This document shows positions 1 to 6,490 of a DNA stretch of 8,919 bases, one piece after another. The translations under genes were made by a program, and so were the position numbers. The stretch lies in assembly GCA_947385505.1 (NCBI GenBank), contig CANDLP010000070.1:1-8919 (forward strand), read 5' to 3'. This DNA is from an uncultured Clostridia bacterium (lineage in GTDB: Bacteria > Bacillota > Clostridia > Oscillospirales > Ruminococcaceae). Below the pieces are notes generated by a model that was not told the DNA's origin, did no database searches, and saw nothing but the letters and a program-made list of their open reading frames with translations. Position 1 is the first letter of the stretch, and every line of letters begins with the position of its first letter.

Positions 1-15
1 GCTTTTGCGGCATGT

Positions 16-60
16 CATTTAAAAAACAGTTTATCTGTTTTTTAAATGGTTATTAGTATT
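16..60 (+). repeat. Palindromic repeat copy A: 14-bp hairpin plus conserved tail
   Basis: Bases 16-29 pair perfectly with 35-48 (14 bp, 5-nt loop at 30-34). The stem is AT-rich, with an A6/T6 run closed by CAG/CTG. It is followed directly by a tail, and the 16 nt at 44-59 (AAATGGTTATTAGTAT) recur exactly on the opposite strand at the right end of the window (8870-8885), again attached to a perfect hairpin but with a different stem sequence. This suggests a dispersed repeat whose fold and tail are conserved. Read on the minus strand the hairpin lies just downstream of the fliB-like stop codon and could also terminate that transcript, since the CTG arm runs into T6. The dispersed-repeat reading is inference from two copies. 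Confidence 0.7.
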
Positions 61-72
61 ATTATGTTTTTG

Positions 73-1299
73 TCAGCAGATCAGAAATACCGCATAGGGC
101 AGAGTGCTTTTCTTTTGCAGTATGGAATCCAACAGTACATTGGACTTTGCAAGGTTAGTGTTAAGCACCAGTTTTACCGCATATGTCAAAGCGGCGGCAA
201 GCTCCTTGTCATTGTAATCCTCTTTTAAAAACACGGGCACGCACAGCTTAAGGGTGTTGTAAAACACCGCCAGCGCAAAGTAATTATACCATACTCCGTC
301 CATTATATTTTGGGAAAACACTAAGTTAACCAGCAGATTTTCAATTATATACGGGCGCTCGTCCATTATTTTCCTGAACGCTTCGGTAAGCTTTATGTAT
401 TCCTCTTCGTTAAATGCAATTTCCGGCTCGCCGTTCCCTATGGAAAAAGCCTTTGCCGCCAGACGGCCCATAATGCGCCTGAAGCTTTGGCTTATAAAAG
501 CCGAGGAGCTGTTTTGCGCCGTGCGGGACATTTTATAAAGTATCTTCACCGAGCTGTCTGCAATTCTCTTGTCGCTTTGGTTCGGGGTAAGCGATTTCAC
601 TATTTTTTGGCAGAGCTCATTCTCCAGAAGCATTTCGGCCAATGGCGCTATTCTTGAAATTTCGCCGTTTTTTATGTATTCCTCCGTTTTCTGACAAAAA
701 TACCCCAATATCAGCATTCTTTCGGGCACAGTAAAGCTTCTGTTCTGTAAAATATCTATCTGAGCGTTTAAAACGGGCCAGTAATAGGTTAATTCCTTTC
801 GGTTGGGGGCAAGTCTCGGAAGGGTGAATAAGTTGTTGTTTATATATCGGTCTTTTCCGTTGTACACCTCTTCTATTATGCAAAGTCCTTCGGGGTGCTC
901 CATAAGGATTTCGGTAACACGGCTGCATGTGGCGTTGCAGGACTGCATTACCGTATCGTTTCCCACCTTCATATGAAGCCTTGGAAAGATCTGACAGGTA
1001 AGGCTGAGCGCGTTTTCCCCAAGCTCTTTGTGCAGCATGCAAAGGGAATCCTTATCCAGCATCGGGCAGCTTCCGTCTTCTTTCAGCCTTATTTCCGCGT
1101 AAACAAAATCGGTGGGATTTTGTTTTATTTTAAATGCTCCCTCAAAAGCCGTTTTCAGTGCGCTGCTGCATTTCATATTTTTATATTCAAGATATTCTTT
1201 TTTGCTTATATCAATATGCCAATATTTGCAGCAGGAGTCGGCGCAGTCCACGCCCGAACAGCAAAATTCATCATAATACGCAAATTTGACAATATTCAT
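73..1299 (-). CDS. fliB: FliB-family lysine N-methylase (cysteine-cluster protein)
   Basis: Predicted 408-residue protein. FliB of Salmonella (about 400 residues) transfers methyl groups to lysine side chains of flagellin; clostridial relatives are annotated the same way, often without tested substrates. The family signature is visible. The N-terminus has Cys13, Cys14, Cys19, Cys23 and Cys24 followed by a Trp-His-Ile-Asp stretch. A second block has Cys78 and Cys87 (SCPMLDKDSLCMLHKELG). Then come Cys102 in TCQIFPRLHM and Cys121/Cys125 in SCNATC. Such spacing suits metal or iron-sulphur binding, which is inference. The C-terminal half is helical and less distinctive. No signal peptide or membrane segment is seen, so it is probably cytoplasmic. 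The start at 1299 is chosen over the longest frame (1383) because a GAAAGGA ribosome site sits 11 nt upstream and because 1383 falls inside the promoter at 1371-1399. The gene diverges from dpaA. No flagellar gene is in the window, so the true substrate is open. Confidence 0.8.
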   Translation of the reverse strand: MNIVKFAYYDEFCCSGVDCADSCCKYWHIDISKKEYLEYKNMKCSSALKTAFEGAFKIKQNPTDFVYAEIRLKEDGSCPMLDKDSLCMLHKELGENALSLTCQIFPRLHMKVGNDTVMQSCNATCSRVTEILMEHPEGLCIIEEVYNGKDRYINNNLFTLPRLAPNRKELTYYWPVLNAQIDILQNRSFTVPERMLILGYFCQKTEEYIKNGEISRIAPLAEMLLENELCQKIVKSLTPNQSDKRIADSSVKILYKMSRTAQNSSSAFISQSFRRIMGRLAAKAFSIGNGEPEIAFNEEEYIKLTEAFRKIMDERPYIIENLLVNLVFSQNIMDGVWYNYFALAVFYNTLKLCVPVFLKEDYNDKELAAALTYAVKLVLNTNLAKSNVLLDSILQKKSTLPYAVFLIC

Positions 1300-1370
1300 A
1301 AAAATAATGTTCCTTTCAGAAGGCTGACGCGCGCTGAGCTTTATGAAAATACGCTCCGAATACAAATTAC

Positions 1371-1399
1371 ATTTTACTATCACTTTTTATAAAAGTCAA
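1371..1399 (-). promoter_or_regulatory. SigA-type promoter of the fliB-like gene
   Basis: On the minus strand TTGACT (1394-1399) is followed by a 17-nt spacer and TAAAAT (1371-1376). That is 5/6 matches to each consensus hexamer at ideal spacing. Transcription would begin near 1364, giving a leader of about 65 nt before the ATG at 1299. Its position excludes the upstream in-frame ATG at 1383 as the translation start. Confidence 0.75.
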
Positions 1400-1419
1400 T
1401 AGCAAAAATCCTTCTTCGG

Positions 1420-1428
1420 CATAAAATA
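1420..1428 (+). promoter_or_regulatory. Candidate SigK/SigE-like -10 element for dpaAB
   Basis: CATAAAATA at 1420-1428 fits the mother-cell sigma factor -10 pattern CATAnnnTA, 55 nt before the dpaA ATG. In Bacillus subtilis the orthologous spoVF operon depends on SigK, so such a site is expected here. No convincing -35 motif stands out at the right distance (around 1401-1404 reads AGCA), and the region is AT-rich, so chance agreement is possible. Confidence 0.4.
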
Positions 1429-1482
1429 TAACAAGGCGGCGCAAAAATAACCGCCCATTACCGAAAGAAAGGATAATATCCC

Positions 1483-2319
1483 ATGTCAAGCTTTATTTTT
1501 TTGGGCGGCGATCTTCGTATGCTTTATGCCGCCGAATATTTAAATAAAACATACGATTGTTTTGCCTACGGATTTGAAAGCGCGGAGGTGTTTCCCGTGC
1601 CCGCCGCGGGGGAGATTATACCCTGTGATTATGCGGTGCTGCCTTTGCCGCTGACCTCTGACGGGGTTCATATAACCATGCCCTATCACGGGGCAAATCC
1701 TGATCTTGACATTATACTCGGCGCGGTGAAACAAGGGGGAACGGTGCTGACGGGAAAAAGCTGTCCTTATCTGGAACGTATATGCGAAGAAAACGGGTTG
1801 GAGCTGTACAACTACTTTGACCGTGAAGAGCTTCAGATTTTGAACGCCGTGCCTACCGCCGAAGGGGCGCTTGAAATAATGCTGAGGGAGCTTCCTGTAA
1901 CGGTATTCGGATTAAATGTACTTATAACCGGTTACGGACGGATCGGAGAGGTTATGGCGCGTATGCTTATTGCGCTTGGTGCGGATGTGAGCGTTTATGC
2001 CAGAAGAAGGGAACAGCTTGCCAAAGCGGAGTGCATAGGCTGCTCCCCCGTTACTGATGATGAGCTGGTTGGAAAATTGGGTGATGTTGACGTTATTGTC
2101 AATACCGTGCCGGCTACCTTGTTTGACCGCAGGAGACTGATGAGAATCAAAAAGGATTGTCTTTTGATCGATCTGGCTTCAAAAGCGGGGGTTGAAGATA
2201 TGGAACTGGCGGCAAGCGTGGGCGTCAAGGTTATCTGGGCGCTGTCGCTGCCGGGAAGAACCGCGCCGATATCGGCGGGGCGCATTATCGGAAAGACTAT
2301 AGAAAATATGTGCAAGTAA
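1483..2319 (+). CDS. dpaA: Dipicolinate synthase subunit A
   Basis: Predicted 278 residues, close to Bacillus SpoVFA/DpaA (about 300). With DpaB it converts the diaminopimelate-pathway intermediate dihydrodipicolinate (or its hydroxylated precursor) to dipicolinic acid, which is made in the mother cell and stored with calcium in the spore core. The N-terminal domain (about 1-135) begins SSFIFLGGDLRMLYAAEYL, typical of DpaA. A Rossmann NAD(P)-binding domain follows, with the glycine motif ITGYGRIGEVMARML (G150, G152, G155) and VYARRREQ closing the second strand. The family's proline-glycine segment ALSLPGRTAPISAG lies at 253-266. The ATG has an AGAAAGGAT ribosome site at 1466-1474, 8 nt upstream. 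dpaB follows after 25 nt, so the two are almost certainly one operon. The asd-dapG-dapA genes that accompany the Bacillus operon are absent here. Confidence 0.93.
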   Translation: MSSFIFLGGDLRMLYAAEYLNKTYDCFAYGFESAEVFPVPAAGEIIPCDYAVLPLPLTSDGVHITMPYHGANPDLDIILGAVKQGGTVLTGKSCPYLERICEENGLELYNYFDREELQILNAVPTAEGALEIMLRELPVTVFGLNVLITGYGRIGEVMARMLIALGADVSVYARRREQLAKAECIGCSPVTDDELVGKLGDVDVIVNTVPATLFDRRRLMRIKKDCLLIDLASKAGVEDMELAASVGVKVIWALSLPGRTAPISAGRIIGKTIENMCK

Positions 2320-2330
2320 TACAATAACAG

Positions 2331-2347
2331 AGGAGGTAATCACCTTG
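2331..2347 (+). promoter_or_regulatory. Strong ribosome binding site fixing a TTG start for dpaB
   Basis: AGGAGGT at 2331-2337 is a full-strength Shine-Dalgarno sequence placed 7 nt before TTG at 2345. No ATG or GTG lies in frame nearby, and the frame opens directly into the conserved DpaB N-terminus. The TTG is therefore the likely start, with the strong site compensating for the weak codon. Confidence 0.8.
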
Positions 2348-2935
2348 TGTGAAACACTTAAGGGTATTCGCATCGGGATAGCTGTCTGCGGCTCCTTCTG
2401 CACCTTCAAAAAATCCTTTGAAGCGGCAAAGCGGCTGTCGGATCTCGGCGCGGAGCTTATACCCATAATGAGCTTTAACGCCTCCGCTCTTTCGACCCGC
2501 TTCGGAAAAGCGGAGGATAATGTTAAAATTTTCGAGGACATAGCGGGAAGACCTGTTATAAATACCATAGAAGAAGCGGAGCCGATAGGCCCGAAGAAAA
2601 TGACGGATATTATGCTGCTGCCGAATTGTACGGGCAATACGCTGGCAAAGCTGGCGATGTCTGTAACGGACAGTCCTGTTACAATGGCGGTAAAAAGCCA
2701 CCTTCGCGGAGGGAGACCCGTAGTTATAAACGTTGCAACCAACGACGCGCTGTCGGGCTCCGCGAAGAACATAGGAGCCCTTATGAATTTAAGGCATTAT
2801 TACTTTGTGCCTTTAAGACAGGACGACTGCATTAAAAAGCCTTCGTCTGTCGTAGGTGATTTTGACAGGATAGAGGAAACTTTGACGGCGGCAATGAACG
2901 GAGTGCAGGTGCAGCCTGTTATTATGGTTATATAA
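2345..2935 (+). CDS. dpaB: Dipicolinate synthase subunit B (flavoprotein family)
   Basis: Predicted 196 residues, the usual length of SpoVFB/DpaB. It is the flavoprotein-like partner of DpaA in dipicolinic acid synthesis, acting in the mother-cell cytoplasm late in sporulation. The N-terminal strand and loop GIAVCGSFCTFKKSF (11-25) matches the flavoprotein/HFCD fold start. PNCTGNTLAKLAMSVTDSPV (93-112) is the characteristic family segment, and RPVVINVATNDALSGSAKNI (124-143) is a second conserved block. It ends QVQPVIMVI, with no membrane segment or signal peptide. The start is TTG with a strong ribosome site. It lies 25 nt after dpaA and is followed within 8 nt by a terminator-like hairpin, so dpaAB is a two-gene unit. 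Confidence 0.93.
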   Translation: MCETLKGIRIGIAVCGSFCTFKKSFEAAKRLSDLGAELIPIMSFNASALSTRFGKAEDNVKIFEDIAGRPVINTIEEAEPIGPKKMTDIMLLPNCTGNTLAKLAMSVTDSPVTMAVKSHLRGGRPVVINVATNDALSGSAKNIGALMNLRHYYFVPLRQDDCIKKPSSVVGDFDRIEETLTAAMNGVQVQPVIMVI

Positions 2936-2942
2936 TTGACAG

Positions 2943-2985
2943 TAAAGCGGAAACGGCCTTCTTGTTGATGGACGTTTCCGCTTTA
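2943..2985 (+). terminator. 13-bp hairpin between convergent dpaB and spoIID
   Basis: TAAAGCGGAAACG (2943-2955) pairs perfectly with 2973-2985 around a 17-nt loop. On the plus strand it follows the dpaB stop by 7 nt. On the minus strand it lies 24 nt after the spoIID stop. Neither side has a long T-run (plus strand TTTAATTAT), so it may be a modest bidirectional terminator. Confidence 0.65.
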
Positions 2986-3008
2986 ATTATAGCAGCTCAT
3001 GAAAATAA

Positions 3009-3932
3009 TTATACTTTTTTAACTTCCGCTCCCCTATAAAAATACTCCAGTATTTCCTCCGCCTTCATTCCTTCTTTTGCCATTTCATTTGCGCTGTACT
3101 GGCTCATACCCGCTCCGTGGCCGTATCCTTTTGTGACTACGGTAAACGAGATCCCGTTCCATATAATTTCAAACGCCGTAGACCTCAGCTTAAGTATCCT
3201 CCACAGTTCGCCCCCGCTTAATTCTCTTCCCCCTACATTAGCCGAAATCACATATCCGTATTCATCTCTGACGGTGTCCGAAAACCAAAGCGAATAGTCC
3301 AGGGGCATCTGTATCTTGGGGTCAAAGCTCAGGAGCCTGTCTCTTACGTTTTCCGCCGTCATTTCATTTTCCGTCCTGAAATATATGTATTCCGGGTCTT
3401 TAGGGCATTCTGCCCGCGCCAGATAAGGAAACGACATATTCCATATGTAATCGGGATGAGCCGAAGCGCCTGCCGATACCGAACAGTATACGCTGTAAAT
3501 AGGCTTGTTTTCGTAATAAATACCGTGTGAAGCCCCGTATTCGGCGGCTTTTTTTACTTTCGGCAAATATTCTTCATAGCTTTTGCCGTAGTATTCTTTG
3601 GCTTTGGCCGGGGTAAAATAAGGCTGACAAAGCGCGCTGCTGTCCGACAGCTCCCTTCCTTCGGCGCAAAGCCTCAGAGCATATGTATAGGCGGCGGAAG
3701 CCTGAGCCTTTAGCGCTTCTTCTTCATAAGAAACGTCTATCTGTGCGAAAAGGCACCCCATTAGATATTCTTCGGCAGAAACGGTTATGATTTCACCCTT
3801 TTCGGTCAGGGTAAGCGTAAATTCCTTTTTCCCCTTATCCGGAAAGCTGTTCCCCCATATCAGAGAAAACAGCTTAGGCGACAGCCCTATCAATACCGCC
3901 GCCGCCAATACCAAAACAGCGTATTTTTTCAT
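3009..3932 (-). CDS. spoIID: SpoIID/LytB-family sporulation protein, possible catalytic Glu to Gln change
   Basis: Predicted 307 residues. SpoIID is a lytic transglycosylase anchored in the mother-cell membrane; with SpoIIP and SpoIIM it remodels septal peptidoglycan during engulfment. Residues 2-22 form the single membrane anchor. The core motif reads SAEEYLMGCLFAQIDVSY then EEEALKAQASAAYTY (about 52-84). The C-terminal signature KGYGHGAGMSQYSANEMAKEG lies at about 268-288. Cys150, His159 and Cys176 could supply zinc ligands like those reported for the Clostridioides protein. Most family members have A(S/A)EMP where this protein has AQID (Gln64), and the Glu of that motif is, as I recall, the catalytic one. 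The start at 3932 has AAAGGGTGG just upstream; the longer ATG at 3959 has no ribosome site. Because a genome may hold several paralogues, this could be a divergent relative rather than the engulfment enzyme itself. Confidence 0.85.
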   Translation of the reverse strand: MKKYAVLVLAAAVLIGLSPKLFSLIWGNSFPDKGKKEFTLTLTEKGEIITVSAEEYLMGCLFAQIDVSYEEEALKAQASAAYTYALRLCAEGRELSDSSALCQPYFTPAKAKEYYGKSYEEYLPKVKKAAEYGASHGIYYENKPIYSVYCSVSAGASAHPDYIWNMSFPYLARAECPKDPEYIYFRTENEMTAENVRDRLLSFDPKIQMPLDYSLWFSDTVRDEYGYVISANVGGRELSGGELWRILKLRSTAFEIIWNGISFTVVTKGYGHGAGMSQYSANEMAKEGMKAEEILEYFYRGAEVKKV

Positions 3933-3981
3933 TTTAGCCACCCTTTGTTGCCCTTTCATAAAAGTTTATAAAGAAAAAATG

Positions 3982-4010
3982 TTGACTAAAGCCCGGTAAT
4001 GTATTATAAT
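3982..4010 (+). promoter_or_regulatory. Near-consensus SigA promoter for the membrane protein-lipoprotein operon
   Basis: TTGACT (3982-3987), a 17-nt spacer and a perfect TATAAT (4005-4010). Transcription should start near 4017, about 130 nt before the first gene. This is the strongest promoter in the window. It points away from spoIID, whose start is 50 nt upstream on the other strand. Confidence 0.85.
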
Positions 4011-4016
4011 AAACAT

Positions 4017-4146
4017 ATGCGTACTGTTTAAGGAGACATTCTGCTCTTAAAATAATATATGAGCTTGTACCTGTTATAGAACGGTTAAAAAAGACGAATT
4101 TTCGGGATGGAAAGGAGCGCCGCCTTTATAGAGCGGTATAGTAAAT
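4017..4146 (+). promoter_or_regulatory. Long 5' leader with SD separated from the ATG by a hairpin
   Basis: About 130 nt lie between the predicted transcription start and the ATG at 4147. The leader holds TTTAAGGAG at 4027-4035, which no properly spaced ATG, GTG or TTG follows, and a good GGAAAGGAG at 4109-4117. The second site is 29 nt from the ATG, too far for normal initiation. The gap holds a hairpin: 4119-4123 pairs with 4133-4137 (5 bp including one G-U, 9-nt loop). Folding it would leave about 10 nt of effective spacing. An in-frame TAG at 4129-4131 excludes an upstream start. I do not recognise a known riboswitch class. Confidence 0.5.
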
Positions 4147-5022
4147 ATGGAAAAAACGAAAAAAATTCTCCCCATAGCTTCGATCGCCGCTTCTTTGGCG
4201 GCGATGATTTTCAGAGCGTTTCAGCTGCTGGTCACAGTGGATTACAATGAAATGGGCTTTTATTCCTCCCAGGCGGGCTTTTTGCCAACCTACGGTTTTT
4301 ACTTGCTTTTATTGCTGGCCGCGGCGGTGTTTGTTGCAGCCCTTATCATAGACGGCAAAAATGTGCGTACAGCTTATAAAAGCGATAAAAACGCTTTGAC
4401 AGCCAAACAGACCGCGGCTCTCGGCCTTGCGTTTTTAGCCGCGGCATGTCTTAAATTTTATATGCTGGTTTTCAGCTTCAAAAGCTTTGGGATAGATTTT
4501 ATCGGCGAAGCGGTCATTTTTTTTGTGTTCGCGGCAATAGGCTTTACTATCCTTGGGAGCAAAAAAATCAAGACTTTTGTCGGATATTTTATGCTTCTTA
4601 TCAGCATAAGCTATACATTAAAGGCGGCGGCGCTGTTTATGGGGGACACAATTATAACGAGAGTCAGCGACGAACTTCTGCTTCTGCTTACTTATGTGTC
4701 GGCGGTATTCTTTTTCCTTTCTCTGGGAAGATATTTTTCGGGCAATGAAAGCAAGGGGACACGTAAAAAGCTTTTGTTCTTTGCCTCCGCTTCCGCCTGT
4801 CTTTCCGCTTCTTCATCCTTGGCGGGGTATATTGCGCTTATTATAGACGGAGATTATATGAAGGATCATATGGAGCTGCACCCCGTTTCGGAAATAGGGA
4901 TAATTATTTTAGCCTTCACCGTTATTTTTGCTGTATACGGCAAAAAAATTGAACTTACGGGAACGGATAACGAAAAATATGAAGACGCGGACAGCCGAAA
5001 TGAAGAAACGCCATCTGTTTAA
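4147..5022 (+). CDS. Unknown polytopic membrane protein, about eight helices
   Basis: Predicted 291 residues; I do not recognise the family. Hydrophobic stretches fall at about 9-31, 49-68, 88-110, 116-136, 143-163, 176-194, 208-233 and 247-265. The loops between them are short, and there is a charged hydrophilic tail (266-291) rich in Glu, Asp and Asn. Positive charges (KTKK at the N-terminus, GSKKIK at 137-142, KGTRKK at 203-208) mark likely cytoplasmic loops and place both ends inside. There are no obvious catalytic or transport motifs. It is led by a strong SigA promoter and a long leader. Its last 23 nt overlap the start of the lipoprotein gene, suggesting coupled translation and a shared job at the membrane. 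Confidence 0.85.
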   Translation: MEKTKKILPIASIAASLAAMIFRAFQLLVTVDYNEMGFYSSQAGFLPTYGFYLLLLLAAAVFVAALIIDGKNVRTAYKSDKNALTAKQTAALGLAFLAAACLKFYMLVFSFKSFGIDFIGEAVIFFVFAAIGFTILGSKKIKTFVGYFMLLISISYTLKAAALFMGDTIITRVSDELLLLLTYVSAVFFFLSLGRYFSGNESKGTRKKLLFFASASACLSASSSLAGYIALIIDGDYMKDHMELHPVSEIGIIILAFTVIFAVYGKKIELTGTDNEKYEDADSRNEETPSV

Positions 5023-6313
5023 AATAAAATACGGTATACGGGCACTGCTCTTATTGGCGGCGGCATGCTTTTTAAGCGGTTGCTCCGTTTTTGACGGTTC
5101 GCTGGAAAACCTTTTGCATCCGCCTAAGCTGACCGAGACTCAGACCGCCGTATATGACGCTCTTAAGCTGAGCACGGGGGATCAGATAGAATTGGTGTAT
5201 CCCTCCGGAGGAGAATACAGAAGCGCATTTGTGCTTTATAATTTGGACGAAGAAAAAACGGAGGAGGCAATTGTCTTTTACCGCGAAAAAAAACTTTCCG
5301 AAAACGGCGAAAGCGGTTTAAGAATGAATTTTCTCGATCAGGACAACGGAGTATGGACATCGGTGACTGACCGTCCGGTAGCGGGAACAAAAATAGAAAG
5401 CGTAAGCTTTTATAATTTTAACGGCTATGTAAGCATAGGGGTTATATGCTCGGCGCTTGCCCAGACCGAAAGGTCATTGAGCCTTCTCGGATATTCCGAA
5501 GGACAGGTGGAGGAGCAGTTTAAAACCTCATTCAGCTTTATGGAAACGGACGATCTTGACAACGACGGTTTTGACGAGCTGTTTTATGTCAGTTATGACG
5601 CGGTAATGGGCTACAGCCACGCCCGTGTTCTCGGAACGGCTGCGGATGAAAATATGTCTGTTCCCGAGGTGCTTTCCACGGTGCCTCTTTATCCCGATGT
5701 TTCCTCGGTACAAAGGCTTAGCCGGCAGAAGCTCAATGAAAACGAAAGCCTTTTGTTTTTGGATTATGCCAAAGGAGACAACGCTTACGGCACTCAGATA
5801 TTGTTAAGCTATAAGAACAATCTGACTCAGGTTTTCTCCGATAATCTTAACCGCCGTTCCAATGCCTTTACGCCTATTCTTTTCAGCACCGACATTGATG
5901 GAGACGGACGGATGGAAGCACCGGCGACAACGGCTTTTATAGGTTATGAAAACCGCACCGTGCCCGAACAGATTTATGCGGTGGAATGGTATTATGCGGA
6001 CACGGAAAACAACAATACCGTCACTAAAAAATACACCACTTATGTAAACACATGGGGCGAATATATTTTTTATGTTCCCGTAAGATGGCAGGGTCTGGTG
6101 ACGGTGGAAAAGCACCCGAATTCAAATGCGGTAAGCTTTGTAAAGTACGACAGCGGAAGTCTTGTTTTGCTGTCCGTCTGCGTTTCTGACGATTTGCCTG
6201 AGGGGCCTGGCTGGAAAAAGTTTGACGATAATATATATGTGAATAATTCAGACAGCAGTGATCCCATGGTTCTTACCGATGACGAGCTGAAGAATTGCTT
6301 GTCGGTACAATAG
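5000..6313 (+). CDS. Lipoprotein with two DxDxDG calcium-binding-like loops
   Basis: Predicted 437 residues from ATG 5000. The N-terminus is a textbook lipoprotein signal: positive MKKRHLFKIKYGIR, hydrophobic ALLLLAAACF, lipobox LSGC with Cys28 as the lipidated residue. The mature protein would sit on the outer face of the membrane. Two segments resemble EF-hand, VCBS or FG-GAP calcium loops: DLDNDGFDE at 185-193 and DIDGDGRME at 298-306. Each is followed by a hydrophobic or aromatic stretch, and the spacing of about 113 residues suggests a repeated beta-rich (propeller-like) fold. No enzyme motif is visible. An alternative ATG at 4979 (weak GGATAA upstream) would give a longer n-region; ATG 4928 is unlikely. 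It overlaps the preceding membrane protein gene and is followed by a terminator before the two-component genes. A sensory or scaffold role is inference. Confidence 0.85.
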   Translation: MKKRHLFKIKYGIRALLLLAAACFLSGCSVFDGSLENLLHPPKLTETQTAVYDALKLSTGDQIELVYPSGGEYRSAFVLYNLDEEKTEEAIVFYREKKLSENGESGLRMNFLDQDNGVWTSVTDRPVAGTKIESVSFYNFNGYVSIGVICSALAQTERSLSLLGYSEGQVEEQFKTSFSFMETDDLDNDGFDELFYVSYDAVMGYSHARVLGTAADENMSVPEVLSTVPLYPDVSSVQRLSRQKLNENESLLFLDYAKGDNAYGTQILLSYKNNLTQVFSDNLNRRSNAFTPILFSTDIDGDGRMEAPATTAFIGYENRTVPEQIYAVEWYYADTENNNTVTKKYTTYVNTWGEYIFYVPVRWQGLVTVEKHPNSNAVSFVKYDSGSLVLLSVCVSDDLPEGPGWKKFDDNIYVNNSDSSDPMVLTDDELKNCLSVQ

Positions 6314-6333
6314 GGATTCCGAAAATTATAATT

Positions 6334-6383
6334 AATACCAATCCCAGTTTGAATTGACGTAATTCACGGTTCAAAATGGTATT
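6334..6383 (+). repeat. Imperfect palindromic element in the lipoprotein-regulator gap
   Basis: AATACCA (6334-6340) pairs with TGGTATT (6377-6383), and TTTGAA (6348-6353) pairs with TTCAAA (6370-6375). An alternative inner stem is GAATT/AATTC (6351-6355 with 6361-6365). The segment TTTGAATTG also occurs in the repeat at the right end of the window, and TAATACCA resembles its TAATAACCA tail. It may be a diverged or different member of the same repeat family. The rest of the gap up to 6458 holds a 5-bp hairpin (6438-6442 with 6454-6458) and no gene I can support. Confidence 0.45.
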
Positions 6384-6458
6384 GCACCCGAAGCACTGAT
6401 CCCACAGTTCAAAAAGGGCTTAGCATTAGCAATAGCAGGGTCGGTTTTATTAAGACCC

Positions 6459-6490
6459 AAACGGCGCGGCTTCGCCGCCTGTTTATTTTT
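6459..6490 (+). terminator. Rho-independent terminator after the lipoprotein gene
   Basis: A GC-rich hairpin. GCGGC (6466-6470) pairs with GCCGC (6474-6478) around a TTC loop. The stem extends past a single bulged C (6465) through 6459-6464 pairing with 6479-6484, for about 11 bp in all. It is followed directly by ATTTTTT. This is the clearest terminator in the window. It separates the membrane protein-lipoprotein unit from the two-component genes. Confidence 0.85.

Noticed and set aside
1300..1383. N-terminal extension of the fliB-like protein from ATG 1383
   Set aside because: The extension overlaps the SigA promoter of the same gene and lacks a ribosome site, whereas ATG 1299 has a good one and begins at the conserved region.
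895..1392. 165-codon plus-strand open frame antisense to the fliB-like gene
   Set aside because: It lies wholly opposite a well-supported gene, has no clear ribosome site and no recognisable motif.
2179..2772. 197-codon minus-strand open frame opposite dpaA/dpaB
   Set aside because: The sequence is low complexity (Ser, Ala and Ile rich) as expected from reading conserved genes backwards; both dpa genes are secure.
3930..4010. A sporulation (SigE) promoter for spoIID on the minus strand
   Set aside because: I looked for CATAnnnT-type -10 and matching -35 motifs upstream of 3932 and found none that was convincing; TATAAA near 3965 has no good -35 partner.
4027..4074. Short leader peptide genes such as ATG 4017 (four codons) or ATG 4059 (six codons) in the long leader
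   Set aside because: Neither is preceded by a suitably spaced ribosome site, and no run of regulatory codons is present.
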